64,000 bases of DNA from Selaginella moellendorffii (lineage: Eukaryota > Streptophyta > Lycopodiopsida > Selaginellales > Selaginellaceae), in NCBI RefSeq assembly GCF_000143415.4, contig NW_003314359.1:413437-477436 (forward strand), given 5' to 3'. The translations under genes were made by a program, and so were the position numbers. Below the pieces are notes generated by a model, which had not been told where the DNA came from, made no database searches, and saw only the letters and a list, made by a program, of their open reading frames with translations. Positions 11,401 to 21,799 of the stretch are shown piece after piece (position 1 is the stretch's first letter; each line of letters begins with the position of its first letter).

Positions 11401-12590
11401 TGGCAAAAGCAAGGCGGAAACAAACTAAGGCAGAGACAGAACCTCCTTCAAAGCTGGAGCCTCCGGTCGAACAAGATGCTATGAAGAGGAATCCTTGTAT
11501 GAGGAGGACTTCAGTGAGGAAACTTCCAAATAGAAGTCCAGTGGTGAGGTTTGGTCGTCCAAGGTTCGATTGGACGTTCTAGAAGGACAATTGGCACAGA
11601 CTAATGCTCTGCTGGAGACTCTCGTATACAAGGGAAAGCGTGACGAGAAGCGGAAGAAAAGGCAAAAGACTACGGATGCTAGCAGCACAGAAGGCGCGGA
11701 CCCTTCGGCAGGGACTAAGGCAAAACCAAACAAGGTCGAATAGACTGAAGTGGAATCAATCCCTCAGGCAGTTCCCAAGTACAAACTAAAGCCCCCACTA
11801 GTCTTCAAGGGAGTAAATGACTATAAGGTGGTGGAGGATTGGTTTTACAATATGGAAAACTACTTCCGAGCGTTGCGGTTACTAAGCTTAGAGAAGGTCT
11901 CATGTGCAAAACTATACTTGGCAGATAATGCCAAGTCTTGGTGGAGAACGATAGAGGCCAACGAAGGACCGGTGGCCATTTGGGAAATGATGAAGGTGAG
12001 GATTCGCACGACTTACGTTCCTCCGAATGCTACTCTACATCTAAGAGACGAGTTGAGTAGGCTGAAGCAGATCGGAACCATTTAGAAGTATGTGAATGGG
12101 TTTATGGCAAAGAGGATACTTGTCACGGACATGGGGGATATGGATGCGTTCCATGCCTTCATATCAGACTTGCAAACCTGGGCTCGCGGTGAGGTGATGC
12201 GTTGGAACCCGACCAACTACAAGAAGCGTTGGATGCGGCCATCAAGGTGCATTTCAAGAATAACCTGTGAAAGGGGAACACAACGGGGTCGGGGTCCACG
12301 TTTAGCAAAGGGGCTAAACCAAGGCAAACATATAGCAAAGGGAAATTTAAGAAGAGTTTCTCTAAGTATATGTCCTCGGGGTTCCGGAAAGGCAAATCTG
12401 GTGGCTAGCAAGCAAGTACATGGGGGAGTCAAGCAAAAAGAGACAAACCCACGGATAAAAAAGTCAAGTTTCTTAGCATCGTGGGAAACAATATATGCTA
12501 TAACTACAATGAAGCAAGACACTTTTCAAGAGAATGTCCCTACCTGAAGAAGGCCAGAGCCAATATGGCCATTAAGTTGGGTGAAATCCA
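11401..12590 (+). pseudogene. Gag remnant with damaged zinc knuckle
   Basis: Starts ATG at 11401 with a basic N-terminus. The capsid-like core is at about 11780-12200 (LADNAKSWWRTIEAN near 11921-11965, VEDWFYNMENYF near 11830-11866). The frame is broken by stops at about 11580 and 12083. A CCHC knuckle-like motif near 12494-12540 reads CYNYNEARHFSREC, so its second cysteine has become tyrosine. Gag normally packages the element RNA; this copy cannot make a full protein. Confidence 0.8.
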
Positions 12591-12649
12591 AACTAAGGTA
12601 TGTGATCTAGTCCCTAGCTCAAAGTTACTCATTACATGAGCAACTTTGG

Positions 12650-13200
12650 TAGAGAGTCATTCACGACATTTACTAGCCCTCCGAGGGAAGTTTGGAGGTA
12701 GCTTTGTTAAGATCCTTATTGACACAGATGCTTCGGATAATTTGTGGCTGCAGACATAGTCCGGCAAACCGAACTAACAGTGTAGTGGCTAGGTGAACCA
12801 AGGACTATAGAGTTTGTTCAAGGTAGCTAGAGCACCGATGAGGTACTTCGACAAGCAAGAGTTGAAGTAGGGACTTGGAAAGTAGACATCAATTTCACCG
12901 TGTTGAATATGGCGGGATTTGACGTGATCTTTGGAATGGATTGGTTCAATCGGTTTGTGGTAGCCCTGCATGGACAAGGTAGGAACCTTGTGAAACTAAC
13001 GAATGCCCAAGGAAGAAAATCTAGGGTGGAGGCCCAGGATCTAAAGGTAGGGCAATGCAAGGCCAAAGATTCCTACTTAAATCTAGTGTCCACAAGAGGA
13101 CAACTCACTAAAGGAATGAAAGCAGCATTTTTGTGCTTACTCTTGGTGAAGAGTGACAAAAAGACGGGAATGGAAGAAGTACCTTTAGTGATCTAGCGGG
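12650..13200 (+). pseudogene. Retropepsin-like protease remnant
   Basis: The active-site motif reads IDTDAS (near 12718-12735), so the glycine of the family's D-T-G-A/S has changed. A stop follows almost immediately. The later strand FDVIFGMDWF (near 12919-12948) is the gypsy protease I-L-G-M-D-W equivalent and is open from 12900 to 13196. Confidence 0.75.
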
Positions 13201-14530
13201 TGTTGGACCAATTCCAAAATATCATGCCGGAGGAGCTACCGGCGGGGTTGCCCCCTGCACGACCGATAAAACATAAGATTGAGCTGGTCGAGGGTCTTGA
13301 GGCGGTGGTTCGTCCCCCCTATCGTTTGAACAAAAAAGAACTCAAGGAGCTCAAGCGCTAACTAAAGGAGTTGGTGGATAAAGGGTATGTTAGGTTGAGC
13401 AAGTCGTCGTATAGGGTGCCGATGTTATTTGTGAAAAAGAAAGATGGATCTATGCGCATGTGCATAGACTACTGGTTGCTCAACAAGTATACAAAGAAGA
13501 ACAAGTACCCTTTGCCAAGGATTGAGGATTTGTTCGATAGGTTGGGAAAGGCAAAATACTTCTCGAGGATTGACCTAAGGTCAGGATACTACCAGATCAG
13601 GGTAGCAGAGGAAGATGTCGAGAAGACAACCTGTCAAACAAAGTATGGGAGCTTTAAGTTTCTGGTGATGCCCTTCGGGCTATGCAATGCGCCGGCAATG
13701 TTTTTGGCGTAGATGAACCATATCTTTGTACCTTATTTAGATCACTTTGTGGTTGTCTATATTGAGATATCCTAATCTATAGCAAAATGCTAAAGAAGCA
13801 TGCCGAACACTTGACGAAAGTGTTTGAGAAACTAAGGGAACACCAATTGTATGCTAAAGAGAGTAAATGTGACTTTGCTCAACAAGAGGTAAAGTTTCTC
13901 AGATATATGGTGGGCAGGGACGGGCTTAAGGTGGACCTTGAGAAGGTCTAAGCAATCCAAGATTGGGTGCAACCATCAAATGTACATGAGTTAAGGGCAT
14001 TCTTGGGGCTATGCAACTACTACTGAAAGTTTATCAGACACTATTCGAGAGTAGCCATGCCCTTAACGGACCAAACCGGAAAAAGGAAGATGGTATGGAT
14101 AGCAGAATGCAAGGCAGCATTTGTCCACCTCAAAGGGAAGTTGAGGAAGGCTCTTGTGTTGGCGTTACTAAACTTTGGTAAAGACTTTGAGATAGAAACA
14201 GATGCTTCAGACTTTGTGTTGGGCATAGTTTTGAAGCAAAACAACCATCCAATAGCCTTCTTCTAGAAGAAGTTGGACAAGGCTCAACGGAAGTGGCCTG
14301 TCCACGAGAAGGAATTGTTTGTGGTGGTCAAGGCGCTCAAGCAGTGGCGACACTACATTGGGAGACACTTCAAGGTTTACACGGACAATGTGGCAACAAA
14401 ACACTTCTTTTCACAACCTGACCTGAGAGGGAAATAAGGTCGATGGGCCAATGCTTTGGCCGAGTTTGATTGCGAGATTTTGTACAAGCCTGGGAAGAGC
14501 AACATCGTGGTGGATGCGCTAAGTCGAAAA
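13201..14530 (+). pseudogene. Reverse transcriptase and RNase H remnant
   Basis: Reverse transcriptase motifs run from about 13300 ([15 protein letters not shown] near 13428-13472, [12 protein letters not shown] near 13567-13602, [11 protein letters not shown] near 13663-13695). The YxDD box is destroyed by a small deletion near 13755-13765. RNase H follows (IETDASDFVLGIVLKQ near 14193-14240; ending ILYKPGKSNIVVDALSR near 14475-14530). Stops interrupt at about 13712, 13950 and 14265. Confidence 0.88.
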
Positions 14531-15737
14531 GCAAGCTTAAAGTTGGCGAAATTTAGTGCAATAGCAACCTTTTGGGATGATGTGTGGACAACATATGAGA
14601 ATGATGGTCTAGCCCAAGAAGTGTTGCTGAGGAATCTAGAGGCACGGGAAGCTCACCAAAGAGGTGAGCTGCCAACGAAAGAGAAAATGGGCTATGCAGA
14701 ACGCAATGGACTCATTTATTACAAACAAATGAGGGTGTATGTTCCAGAAGGGGAACTAAGGAAGGTAGCCTTAGAAGAGTGTCATGATAGACCTTTTGCA
14801 GGACACAGCAGAGTGCCCAACACGATGGGCTTACTTAAGAGGAAGTATCATTCGCCAGATATGGCTAAGGACGTCCAAGACTATGTAAAGACATGTCCAA
14901 CATGTCAGTAAGCCAAAGCCGTGACTAAGGCTAGTAGGGGCTTGTTACAAAGCATCCCAATTCTAGATCGTCTGTCGAAATGTCTTACGATGGACTTCAT
15001 CACGGGACTCCCCCAAGCGAGGGGTTTGATGCGATATTCTTAGTGGTGGACCTTTTTCCGAAGATAGCACATTTCATACCCACCACAACGGAAGTGGATG
15101 CAAAAGGTATGGCGAAGCTGTTCTTCGAACAAGTGGTTCAAGTGTGGGGAAGGCCAGAAGAGATCATCTCAGATGGAGATAATATCTTCACTAGTAGGTT
15201 CTGAAGAACTCTCCTAGAATAGTATCGCACTAAATTGAAATTCAGCACAACCTATCACCCACAGACAAGTATGGGGTATTAAGTCAAGTTTAATGGCATT
15301 AACACTTCTTGATAGATAGACAAACGGAAAGGGTGAATAGGCAACTGGAGGATTATTTGTGATGCTATGTCTCTAGAGACTAGACCGATTGAGTAAGTCA
15401 TTTGGGATTTGCGGAAATGTGTTATAACAATTCACCACCTTCGAGTATCGGGGTGAGTCCATGGGAAGTTATCAATGGGCGAGCTATTAAAGGTCCTATG
15501 GAGCTCGGTGTGGCCGAGTACCATGGAGAGTTACCCATAGTGGAGGCATTCATGGTGGAAAGACTCAACATTTGGAATCTAGTGAGGGATTCCTTGGAAC
15601 GGGCTCAACAAAGGCAAACCAAATACGCAAACCAGAAGCGGCGGGATGTAGAGTTCCAAGCGGGGGAGAAGGTGTGGCTGAACACCAAGAACTTTAGGCT
15701 GCCAAGTGGGATCAGCCGGAAGTTAACCCAAAGGTAA
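14531..15737 (+). pseudogene. Integrase remnant (zinc finger and core)
   Basis: The H2C2 zinc-binding domain is visible (HDRPFAGHSR near 14782-14811, then CPTCQ near 14895-14909). The catalytic core begins near 14980, with VVDLFPKIAHFIP near 15046-15080 and IISDGDNIFTSRF near 15165-15204; the last stretch holds the second catalytic aspartate. Frames are broken at 14911, 15204 and again near 15300-15400. The region between the core and the chromodomain is open from 15402 to 15737. Confidence 0.85.
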
Positions 15738-15779
15738 AAATGCATGTATTCTTGGAAATGAGTTGATCTTGAGTTCCTT

Positions 15780-16140
15780 AAGTAGGTTCGCAGGGCCTTA
15801 CAAGATTGAGGCACAAACGGTAAAGTGGCTTACCATCTCCGACTTCCTCGAGAGATGGGGAAGATGCATCTAGTGTTCCACGTGAACTTACTCAAGCGGT
15901 ACTTTGAGGATCCACTTTGTAGGGACCAAGTAAAACTTTTACCTAAGGTTATCCAAGGGGAGGAGGAATACGAAGTCGAGGCCATCCTCAATGCGCGCAA
16001 GAGCAAGCGACAAGGACGCGAGGTGAGAGAGTTTTATATGAAGTGGAAAGGATTTCCGCACTGTAAAGCAACATAGAAACCGGAGGAGAACCTAGCGAAC
16101 ACGCAAGATCTAGTGGAGGAATTTTTGCAAGGTAGAACTC
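15780..16140 (+). pseudogene. Chromodomain remnant of the integrase tail
   Basis: The frame from 15825 shows VFHVNLLKRY (near 15873-15902) and then a chromodomain (EYEVEAILNARKS near 15968-16006, FYMKWKGF near 16033-16056) before a stop at 16074-16076. The downstream NLANTQDLVEEF helix (near 16090-16125) continues in the same frame. Confidence 0.8.
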
Positions 16141-16570
16141 TATGTACTTATGCAAAATTCAATTAAAGTATCAATTTGCGAAGTTGAGTAATGGCATATG
16201 TTGGGACCCAAAGGCACGCCGAAGGTAAGCTAATTAACATGGGTTAGCTAGGTCGACTAAGCGTAGAGAACTATGCCTGACTCCCCACGAGGATGTCGAA
16301 TCTGTAGACGTATTTTACGGAGGTTGGGTTTGAGTCCCAACCCCCTAGTAAAGCAAGGCTGGGTTCAAGTCCCAACCCCATACTAGGGCATGGTGGGGTG
16401 AGGAGTATAGGGACACTATATTCCGTTGTCATGGGCTCTTGTCCGAGGAGGCTAACTTAGGCACACTACTAAGTGGGGGGATGCCCCCGGAGATATGGTT
16501 AGCAAGCTGTAGGATAAAAAAAAAGAGACATTCGATGTGGGCATTGAACTTCTTCTATGGGTGGTGGAGT
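16141..16570 (+). other. 3' untranslated stretch of the nested element
   Basis: No coding potential is seen. It includes a doubled phrase (tgggtttgagtcccaacccc at 16325 and tgggttcaagtcccaacccc at 16361) and a purine-rich run (aaaaaaaaagagac near 16517). The exact polypurine tract next to the 3' LTR is not obvious. Confidence 0.5.
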
Positions 16571-17469
16571 TGTAAAGAACCAACTCCCCAAGGTGTCATA
16601 GGATAAAGGATCCCCAAAAGCATGACCGAAATGACAAAGAGTTCATCGGATGGGACCGAGTCTGAGATTGAGTCCAAGACTAACTCCGAGACCGAGTTTG
16701 AGATAGAGTCCGAGATCGAGTCTGAGGCCAACTCGGAGACTGAGTTCAAGACAGAGTCCGAGATCTGAGATCTTGTCTGAGACCGAGTCCGAGGTCGAGT
16801 CCGAAGTCAAGTCCGAGATCGGGTTCGAGATCGAGTCCGAGATCGAGTTCGAGACCGAGTTCAAGACAGAGTCCGAGATCCGAGATCCAAGATCGGGTTC
16901 GAGACCGAGTCCGAGGTCAAGTCCGAGATCGGGTCCGAGATCGAGTCCGAGATCAAGTTCGAGACCGAGTCCGAGTACTAATACAGGTCAAGGGGTGAAA
17001 GCCCAAAGCGTGCGTCTCCTACGGGGGGGCGGGGGGGGGGGGGGGGGGGGGGGGTAGAGGTACCCATACCGGGCCGTTAGGCCATGGTGTTTCGCCCTAG
17101 TGTCCCGAAGCAAGTGTTGCATCCAAGGTTTAGGATTTAGAGGGTCCCATGATTAAGCCTTGTTGTACCAAGGGAGGTTAGGAACTTGGAGGCTTGGTGT
17201 GCTTGGCTACTTGTGCCTGCAAGGAGTGTAGCCGAACCTTAAGTCCAGTCTAACCCGGAGAGGGGGATTGGGAAAGATTTGGGAATCCATGGATGGGTGA
17301 CTAACGCTCCATTGCTTATGTAGTGAGTAGCTGAAACCAAGTAGGACCAGGTAGGAGCTGGTACAATAGGTGGGAACCTTGGCGAGGGAACTTAGCGAAA
17401 GCCAAGGCAGAGTTGGTCAGATAGACGAGGTAAGCTGGCAAATTGAAAAGGAAAAATTTGGGGCTTATA
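16571..17469 (+). repeat. 3' LTR of the nested chromovirus, deleted at a G tract
   Basis: 899-bp LTR starting TGTAAAGAACC and ending CTTATA. It matches the 5' LTR at both ends. The internal GAGTCC-type array spans about 16655-16975. At the G tract (17032-17054, 23 G in a row) it jumps from the first G run of the 5' LTR to the second, losing about 315 bp. Confidence 0.88.
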
Positions 17470-17474
17470 TGAAA
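17470..17474. repeat. Target-site duplication TGAAA (right)
   Basis: Perfect copy of 10181-10185 on the other side of the nested element. Confidence 0.85.
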
Positions 17475-18072
17475 GAGGTGACATCTCATAACGTTGTGCC
17501 AAATGATGAACATCGTCAAGGGTAGCAAAAGCAAATGCATGCACAAACCTGACAAGATCTTGACAAAGTGCTGGCCACAACATTCCTAGTTTGATCCGCT
17601 CCGACATATTTGGTTCCGCACGAAGCATGGAAATGAATGCCAAATTGCATCATTGACTCAGATGGCCCTTGACGAAAACGATGCAATTGTTGGAAGGCAT
17701 CATCACAATTGTCAGCATATCCGAATGTGCTTTTGAAGACGTCCGGGAGAACACTCGAATCCCACCATTGTACCACTGCAGTGCTATCCCTTGAAGACAC
17801 ATGGGAAACTCACGCAAACGTTGAGCATCATCCCAAGAATGATATGTGGCAATCACTATGAAGTGATCAAACCAATGATGCACATCATCCCCAAGATTCC
17901 CATGAAAGAACTCTGGCCGAACGCGAGGATTGGCACCAAGAATAAAAGGAGTTGTACCACATGCCATGAATACCACCATCAACTGAGTTTAGTTGTTTAA
18001 TTGCAAGCGCATAGCATCAAGCAATTGTACCAATTGCTACTCTAGAGTTAGAAGAAATTGCTGATCTGCCAT
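17475..18072 (-). pseudogene. Gag remnant of the split minus-strand element
   Basis: On the minus strand a start ATG at 18072 opens a short frame (MADQQFLLTLE) that soon hits a stop. The Gag core is in the frame 17982-17650 (FFHGNLGDDVHHWFDHF near 17905-17855, then GIALQWY near 17790-17770) and continues in another frame to about 17516. The body is cut by the nested element at 17474. Confidence 0.8.
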
Positions 18073-18307
18073 GAAAATGAACGAAAAAGAAAGAGCAAAA
18101 GAAGAGAAATGATAAAAACCTAGAAGGAAAGGGAGATTTAGACAATGCAAAACGTTAGATCTAAACCAAAATCCTGAAAGGAAAGAACAAAAAAAAGGAA
18201 ATGGAAAAAACTAAATCTAGATGCTACAAAAGCTAGATCTAAACCAAAATTTTAAATCTAAGCACTCCTCAAGGACAATCAAAAAGTGCCTCTCACCTCC
18301 ACTAATA

Positions 18308-18453
18308 TGAGTGCATGGAATATAGAAAGGGAATATAGAAAATGTGTATATCCATTAACCCAAAAACCCTAACTTATATACATGAGCGAATGATCTGGAT
18401 TGAAACCAATCCGACGGCTACCAAAATCCCACTATAATTAATATATAACATCA
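18308..18453 (-). repeat. 5' LTR of the minus-strand element
   Basis: 146-bp partner of 8405-8551 in the same orientation, upstream of the gag remnant when read on the minus strand. The next 235 bases (18073-18307) are leader sequence; no convincing primer site was recognised. Confidence 0.7.
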
Positions 18454-18656
18454 TTGGACCTCACATTATTTTGATACTATTCCAATTTAATTTTTAATAT
18501 AACAAAATTATGACAATCAATTTTTTTTTTTACCAATTGGGCAACATATACTGAGCAATAGCTAGTTATATCAATATTGGTGACATGATACACATAATTT
18601 ATTAACGATGGGTGATCTTTGTAGATGATGCCATTAGGTCTTTTCTCGATGAGAAG
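18454..18656 (+). promoter_or_regulatory. AT-rich upstream region of the DCAF8 gene
   Basis: About 200 bases between the retroelement edge and the first gene. The first ~130 bases are AT-rich with a T(10) run. An in-frame stop shortly before 18657 sets the upstream limit of the coding region. No specific element was recognised. Confidence 0.4.
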
Positions 18657-20396
18657 ATGAAACAGTGCTCTGAATTGGGCAAGCTATGGGAGCGGCAGAT
18701 TGGCAATATACATCCGCGAGCATTCTCCTTAAACATTGGCGGTTGCAAGGTTTATATCCCTCTCCATATCGATTTCTAGGTTCGTTGCCAGGAACCAATC
18801 CTCCCTTCTTCCTCCTCTCCAGGATTTAATCCAGCGTTTGGAGCGCTATGCTGAGCTCTCTGGCCACGATGGATGCGTCAACACTGTGCATTTTAATCCC
18901 AGCGGAGACATTCTCGTCTCTGGATCCGACGACAAAGAGATTGTGTTTTGGGACTGGGCTGCTCGCTCCAAAAAACTCTCTTTTAACTCTGGGCATGACA
19001 ACAATGTGTTCCAGGCCAGGATCATGCCTTTCTCCAACGATCGAAGCGTTGTGACCTGTGCTGCCGATGGCCAAGTACGTGACATTCTTATCAAGTTCTT
19101 TGCTTCCGAGCTCTTTTCTTCTGTTTTTTTTTTCTTCTTCTCTTTTACATTCACAGGTCAGGCATGCTGTAATCTCTGAGAATGGTTGTGTTAGCACAAA
19201 GAAGCTGGCACAGCACCGAGGGCGAGCTCACAAGCTTGCCATCGAGCCTGGAAGCCCGAGAACATTTTTTAGCTGTGGAGAAGATGGCGATGTTCATCAA
19301 GTAAGTCAACGTTCTTTCTCTTCCTTTCGGGGTGTTTTCATTCCAAAAGTTGTCTTTTTTTTTGCTCTTGCAGTTCGATTTGCGAGAGGGCGGCAACATG
19401 AAGATCGTCACTTGCAAGGGGCGTCCCGTGATCTACCTCAACGCCATTGTCATCAACCCGCGCAACCCAAACTATTTCGCCGTGGGAGGATCCGACGAGT
19501 TTGCTCGAGTCTACGACATCCGCAAGGTCAGCTCCAGCGGCGAAGTGGATTCCCCCGTCGACGTCTTCGCTCCAAAGCACCTCATCGGCACCAAGCAGCA
19601 CGTCCACATTACGTGCGTCGCGTACTCCCAGCAAGAGGAGCTCCTCATCTCCTACAACGACGAGCTCATCTATCTCTTTGACAAAGGTGGAGGACTCGGC
19701 CCTTCTCCGCCAAGTCCCAGCGCTTCTTCCAGCACCAAGGAAGAAGCAGCAGCAGCCACACGGGTTCCAAACAAAGCCGAAGGAGGCGGCAAAGCCACCA
19801 ACGAGGCAGAAGAAGAAGGCAAGCGTAACGTTAGCAAAGAAGAGAACAAAGAGGAAGGCAACCGCGAAGGAAAAGCAAGAGACAAAGGAGATCAAAACGA
19901 GGAGAACGAGAAGAAAGAGTATGAGGTTTACAAGGGCCACAGGAACGCGCAGACCGTCAAGGGCGTCAACTTTTTCGGTCCAAACTGCGAGTACGTGGTC
20001 AGTGGCTCCGACTGTGGCAACATCTTCATCTGGAAGAAGCGAGGCGCGGAGCTCGTCGCGATGATGGAGGGCGATCGCCAGGTCGTCAATTGTCTGGAGC
20101 CGCATCCCAGCGTCACCGTTCTTGCCACCAGCGGCATGGACGACAGTGTCAAGATCTGGGCTCCCACGGCTCCAACGATCCAGCCGCTTCCAAAGAACGC
20201 TCATAAGGTACGTGAAAAATCCTTCTTTTTTGTGATTCTTCTTCTCTGCGGTTTGCGTTTTCCCCAGGTTATGGAGAAGAACAAGCTTAGTCGAGAGGAC
20301 AAGCACTCCATGCCTGACTTTCTTATGCTCAGCCTCATCCACGCAGCGCATATGGGCGATTTCGATCGCTTCAGGCGCGTGAGACGACGAAGATGA
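18657..20396 (+). CDS. DCAF8-like WD40-repeat protein (CUL4 substrate receptor)
   Basis: Five exons by hand: 18657-18749, 18823-19074, 19157-19300, 19374-20207, 20268-20396, giving 483 residues in a continuous frame. WD40 blades are visible (GHDGCVNTVHFNP then VSGSDDKEIVFWDW; YVVSGSDCGNIFIWKK; LATSGMDDSVKIWAP). The N-terminal phrase WERQIGNIHPRAF and the overall order match DDB1-CUL4-associated factor 8, which presents substrates to the CUL4 ubiquitin ligase. An acidic/basic low-complexity insert (Glu/Lys-rich, about 19735-19920) splits two blades. It ends soon after the family's HMPDFL-type segment (here HSMPDFL). The ATG at 18657 was chosen because it keeps the conserved N-terminus and is the first ATG after an in-frame stop. 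A polyadenylation-like AATAAA lies at 20539. Confidence 0.85.
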
Positions 20397-20791
20397 GGAG
20401 CAATGTGGAAGAACAGGGAAAGAGAAAAGGAAATGCAAATCTGGAGGTTAGCCAGACCTTATAATCTTGTGTTATAACTCAAACTTTAGCATTTCACAAT
20501 TTAAGGAGATGGAGTAAACAGTTTTCTTCTTGAATTTCAATAAAGTTGTACAGGGAATATATCCTTAAAAAAAGGTTAACAGTGGCCTATAGAACTTTTA
20601 TTGCTTTGTTTCATCTTTGTGTACATTTTCCATGGTCCGAGCCATTTGGCATCGCCCCTGATATTTTTTCCTCTCCCTCTCTCTACCTAGCTTATACTAA
20701 AGTTTGATCAACCAAAACTTAGAAAAATACACTGTACCTTTGAACTCTCAATTTTACCCATCTCCATCCATCCATCCCCGATTTCTCCTCG
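20397..20791. other. Convergent intergenic spacer
   Basis: The 3' ends of the DCAF8 gene (+) and the HD-Zip gene (-) face each other here. An AATAAA signal at 20539 serves the plus strand. Nothing else is recognised. Confidence 0.5.
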
Positions 20792-21738
20792 TCAAGACCA
20801 ATCCCACCACGAAAGCGAGCCTTGATCATCCAAATCAAAGAATCCCCCAGCAGTAGCACTGTCGTATCCCGTGTCCTCGAGCTTGGGGATCATCCGATCG
20901 TCGGGGGGAGGAGGTGGCGGCGGGGACGACGAGTAAACCATCGAATTCGTGTATGTGTCGTCGAAGTTTGCGGCAATGTGACACTCCAACGGATTCATGA
21001 GGACGCGATCCTCGTCGTCGTGTAACGAGAAACGGCCGCTCTCGCTCTGATCCGGACGAGGAGTGATTGCCGGATCATCGTCCACAATCTCACTGCCGCC
21101 GTCGCTATCCCACGAGTTGATCGAGCAATCCTTTCGGGTGGCAATCGTCGGAGTAGTAATAGTAGTAGTAGCAGTCACCGTGATTGCGGAATTGCCCTCA
21201 CTCTCCTTTGTTTTGTTGCTGTGATCATCACCCACGTCCACCACTTTCGTCTCCTCTTGCTTGGACGAGAGTAGATCGTTAAGCCGATTCACCTGGAGGA
21301 GGAATCCCGAGATGAAAATCAAAAGGCAAAGGAAAGGACGAAAAGAAAAAATATCTGACATACCTCGGCCTCGAGCTCTTGCTTCTCTTTCAACAGAGAT
21401 TTGTAGTCGCCGCGGAGAGCGTCCAGATTTTCCTTGAGCGCGTCGTAGTCCTTTTCAAGCTGCTTGGTCTTCCACCTGGCCCGCCTGTTTTGGAACCACA
21501 CAGCAACTTGGCGGGGCTGGAGGCTCAATTCTTTGGCAAGCTGGAGCTTGCGCTCCGGCTCCAGCTTGTTGTCCTGCTCAAAGTGCCTTTCTAGGGACTT
21601 CACTTGATCCACGCTCAGCCGCCTCTTCTTCTCGATGTGATGCTGCTGCCCCGCGCCTGGATCGTCGTCGATGGCATCCTCCTCGTCGGATGCGTGATCC
21701 ATGATCGGTCGCTTGGGATTTTGAGGAACGATCTTCAT
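20792..21738 (-). CDS. Class I HD-Zip transcription factor
   Basis: Two coding exons (21738-21364 and 21292-20792) give 291 residues. The homeodomain spans about residues 36-94 ([18 protein letters not shown], with the recognition helix [13 protein letters not shown]). It runs straight into a leucine zipper with perfect heptads at residues 94, 101, 108, 115, 122 and 129. The absence of a START domain or of the class II CPSCE motif indicates HD-Zip I, factors that bind CAATNATTG-type sites as dimers in light, ABA and drought responses. The acidic C-terminus with aromatic residues (WWDWS at the very end) resembles the AHA-type activation motif of the class. A 5' UTR intron (21744-21799) and a six-codon upstream ORF (21829-21812) are inferred. 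Confidence 0.93.
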
Positions 21739-21799
21739 AGTACCTAGAAATAAAAAATATTTCGGCCCAAGTTCTAGAGATTGCGAAGGAATATGTTAC

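Larger units (their letters stand above)
10186..17469 (+). mobile_element. Nested Ty3/gypsy chromovirus with LTRs and target duplication
   Basis: A structurally complete but coding-dead LTR retrotransposon of 7.28 kb: 5' LTR (10186-11340), primer site, gag, protease, reverse transcriptase, RNase H, integrase, chromodomain, 3' LTR (16571-17469). It is flanked by a perfect TGAAA target duplication. Every domain is recognisable but interrupted by stops and frameshifts. It inserted between the gag and pol parts of the minus-strand element. The two LTRs differ by a ~315-bp deletion and many substitutions, so the insertion is not recent. Confidence 0.92.
8405..18453 (-). mobile_element. Minus-strand Ty3/gypsy element, split by a nested insertion
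   Basis: Two direct repeats of 147 and 146 bp (8405-8551 and 18308-18453), both TG...CA, bracket a minus-strand gag start (from 18072) and a minus-strand pol remnant (down to 8645). The middle is interrupted by a complete plus-strand chromovirus at 10186-17469. RNase H lies only ~95 bp from the 3' LTR, so integrase is missing. The 5-bp flanks (tgtta at 8400-8404, ttgga at 18454-18458) do not match, so no target duplication can be claimed. Confidence 0.75.

Noticed and set aside
19338-20438. 366-codon minus-strand open frame
   Set aside because: It lies antisense over DCAF8 exons and introns, has no domain, and results from codon bias of the plus-strand exon.
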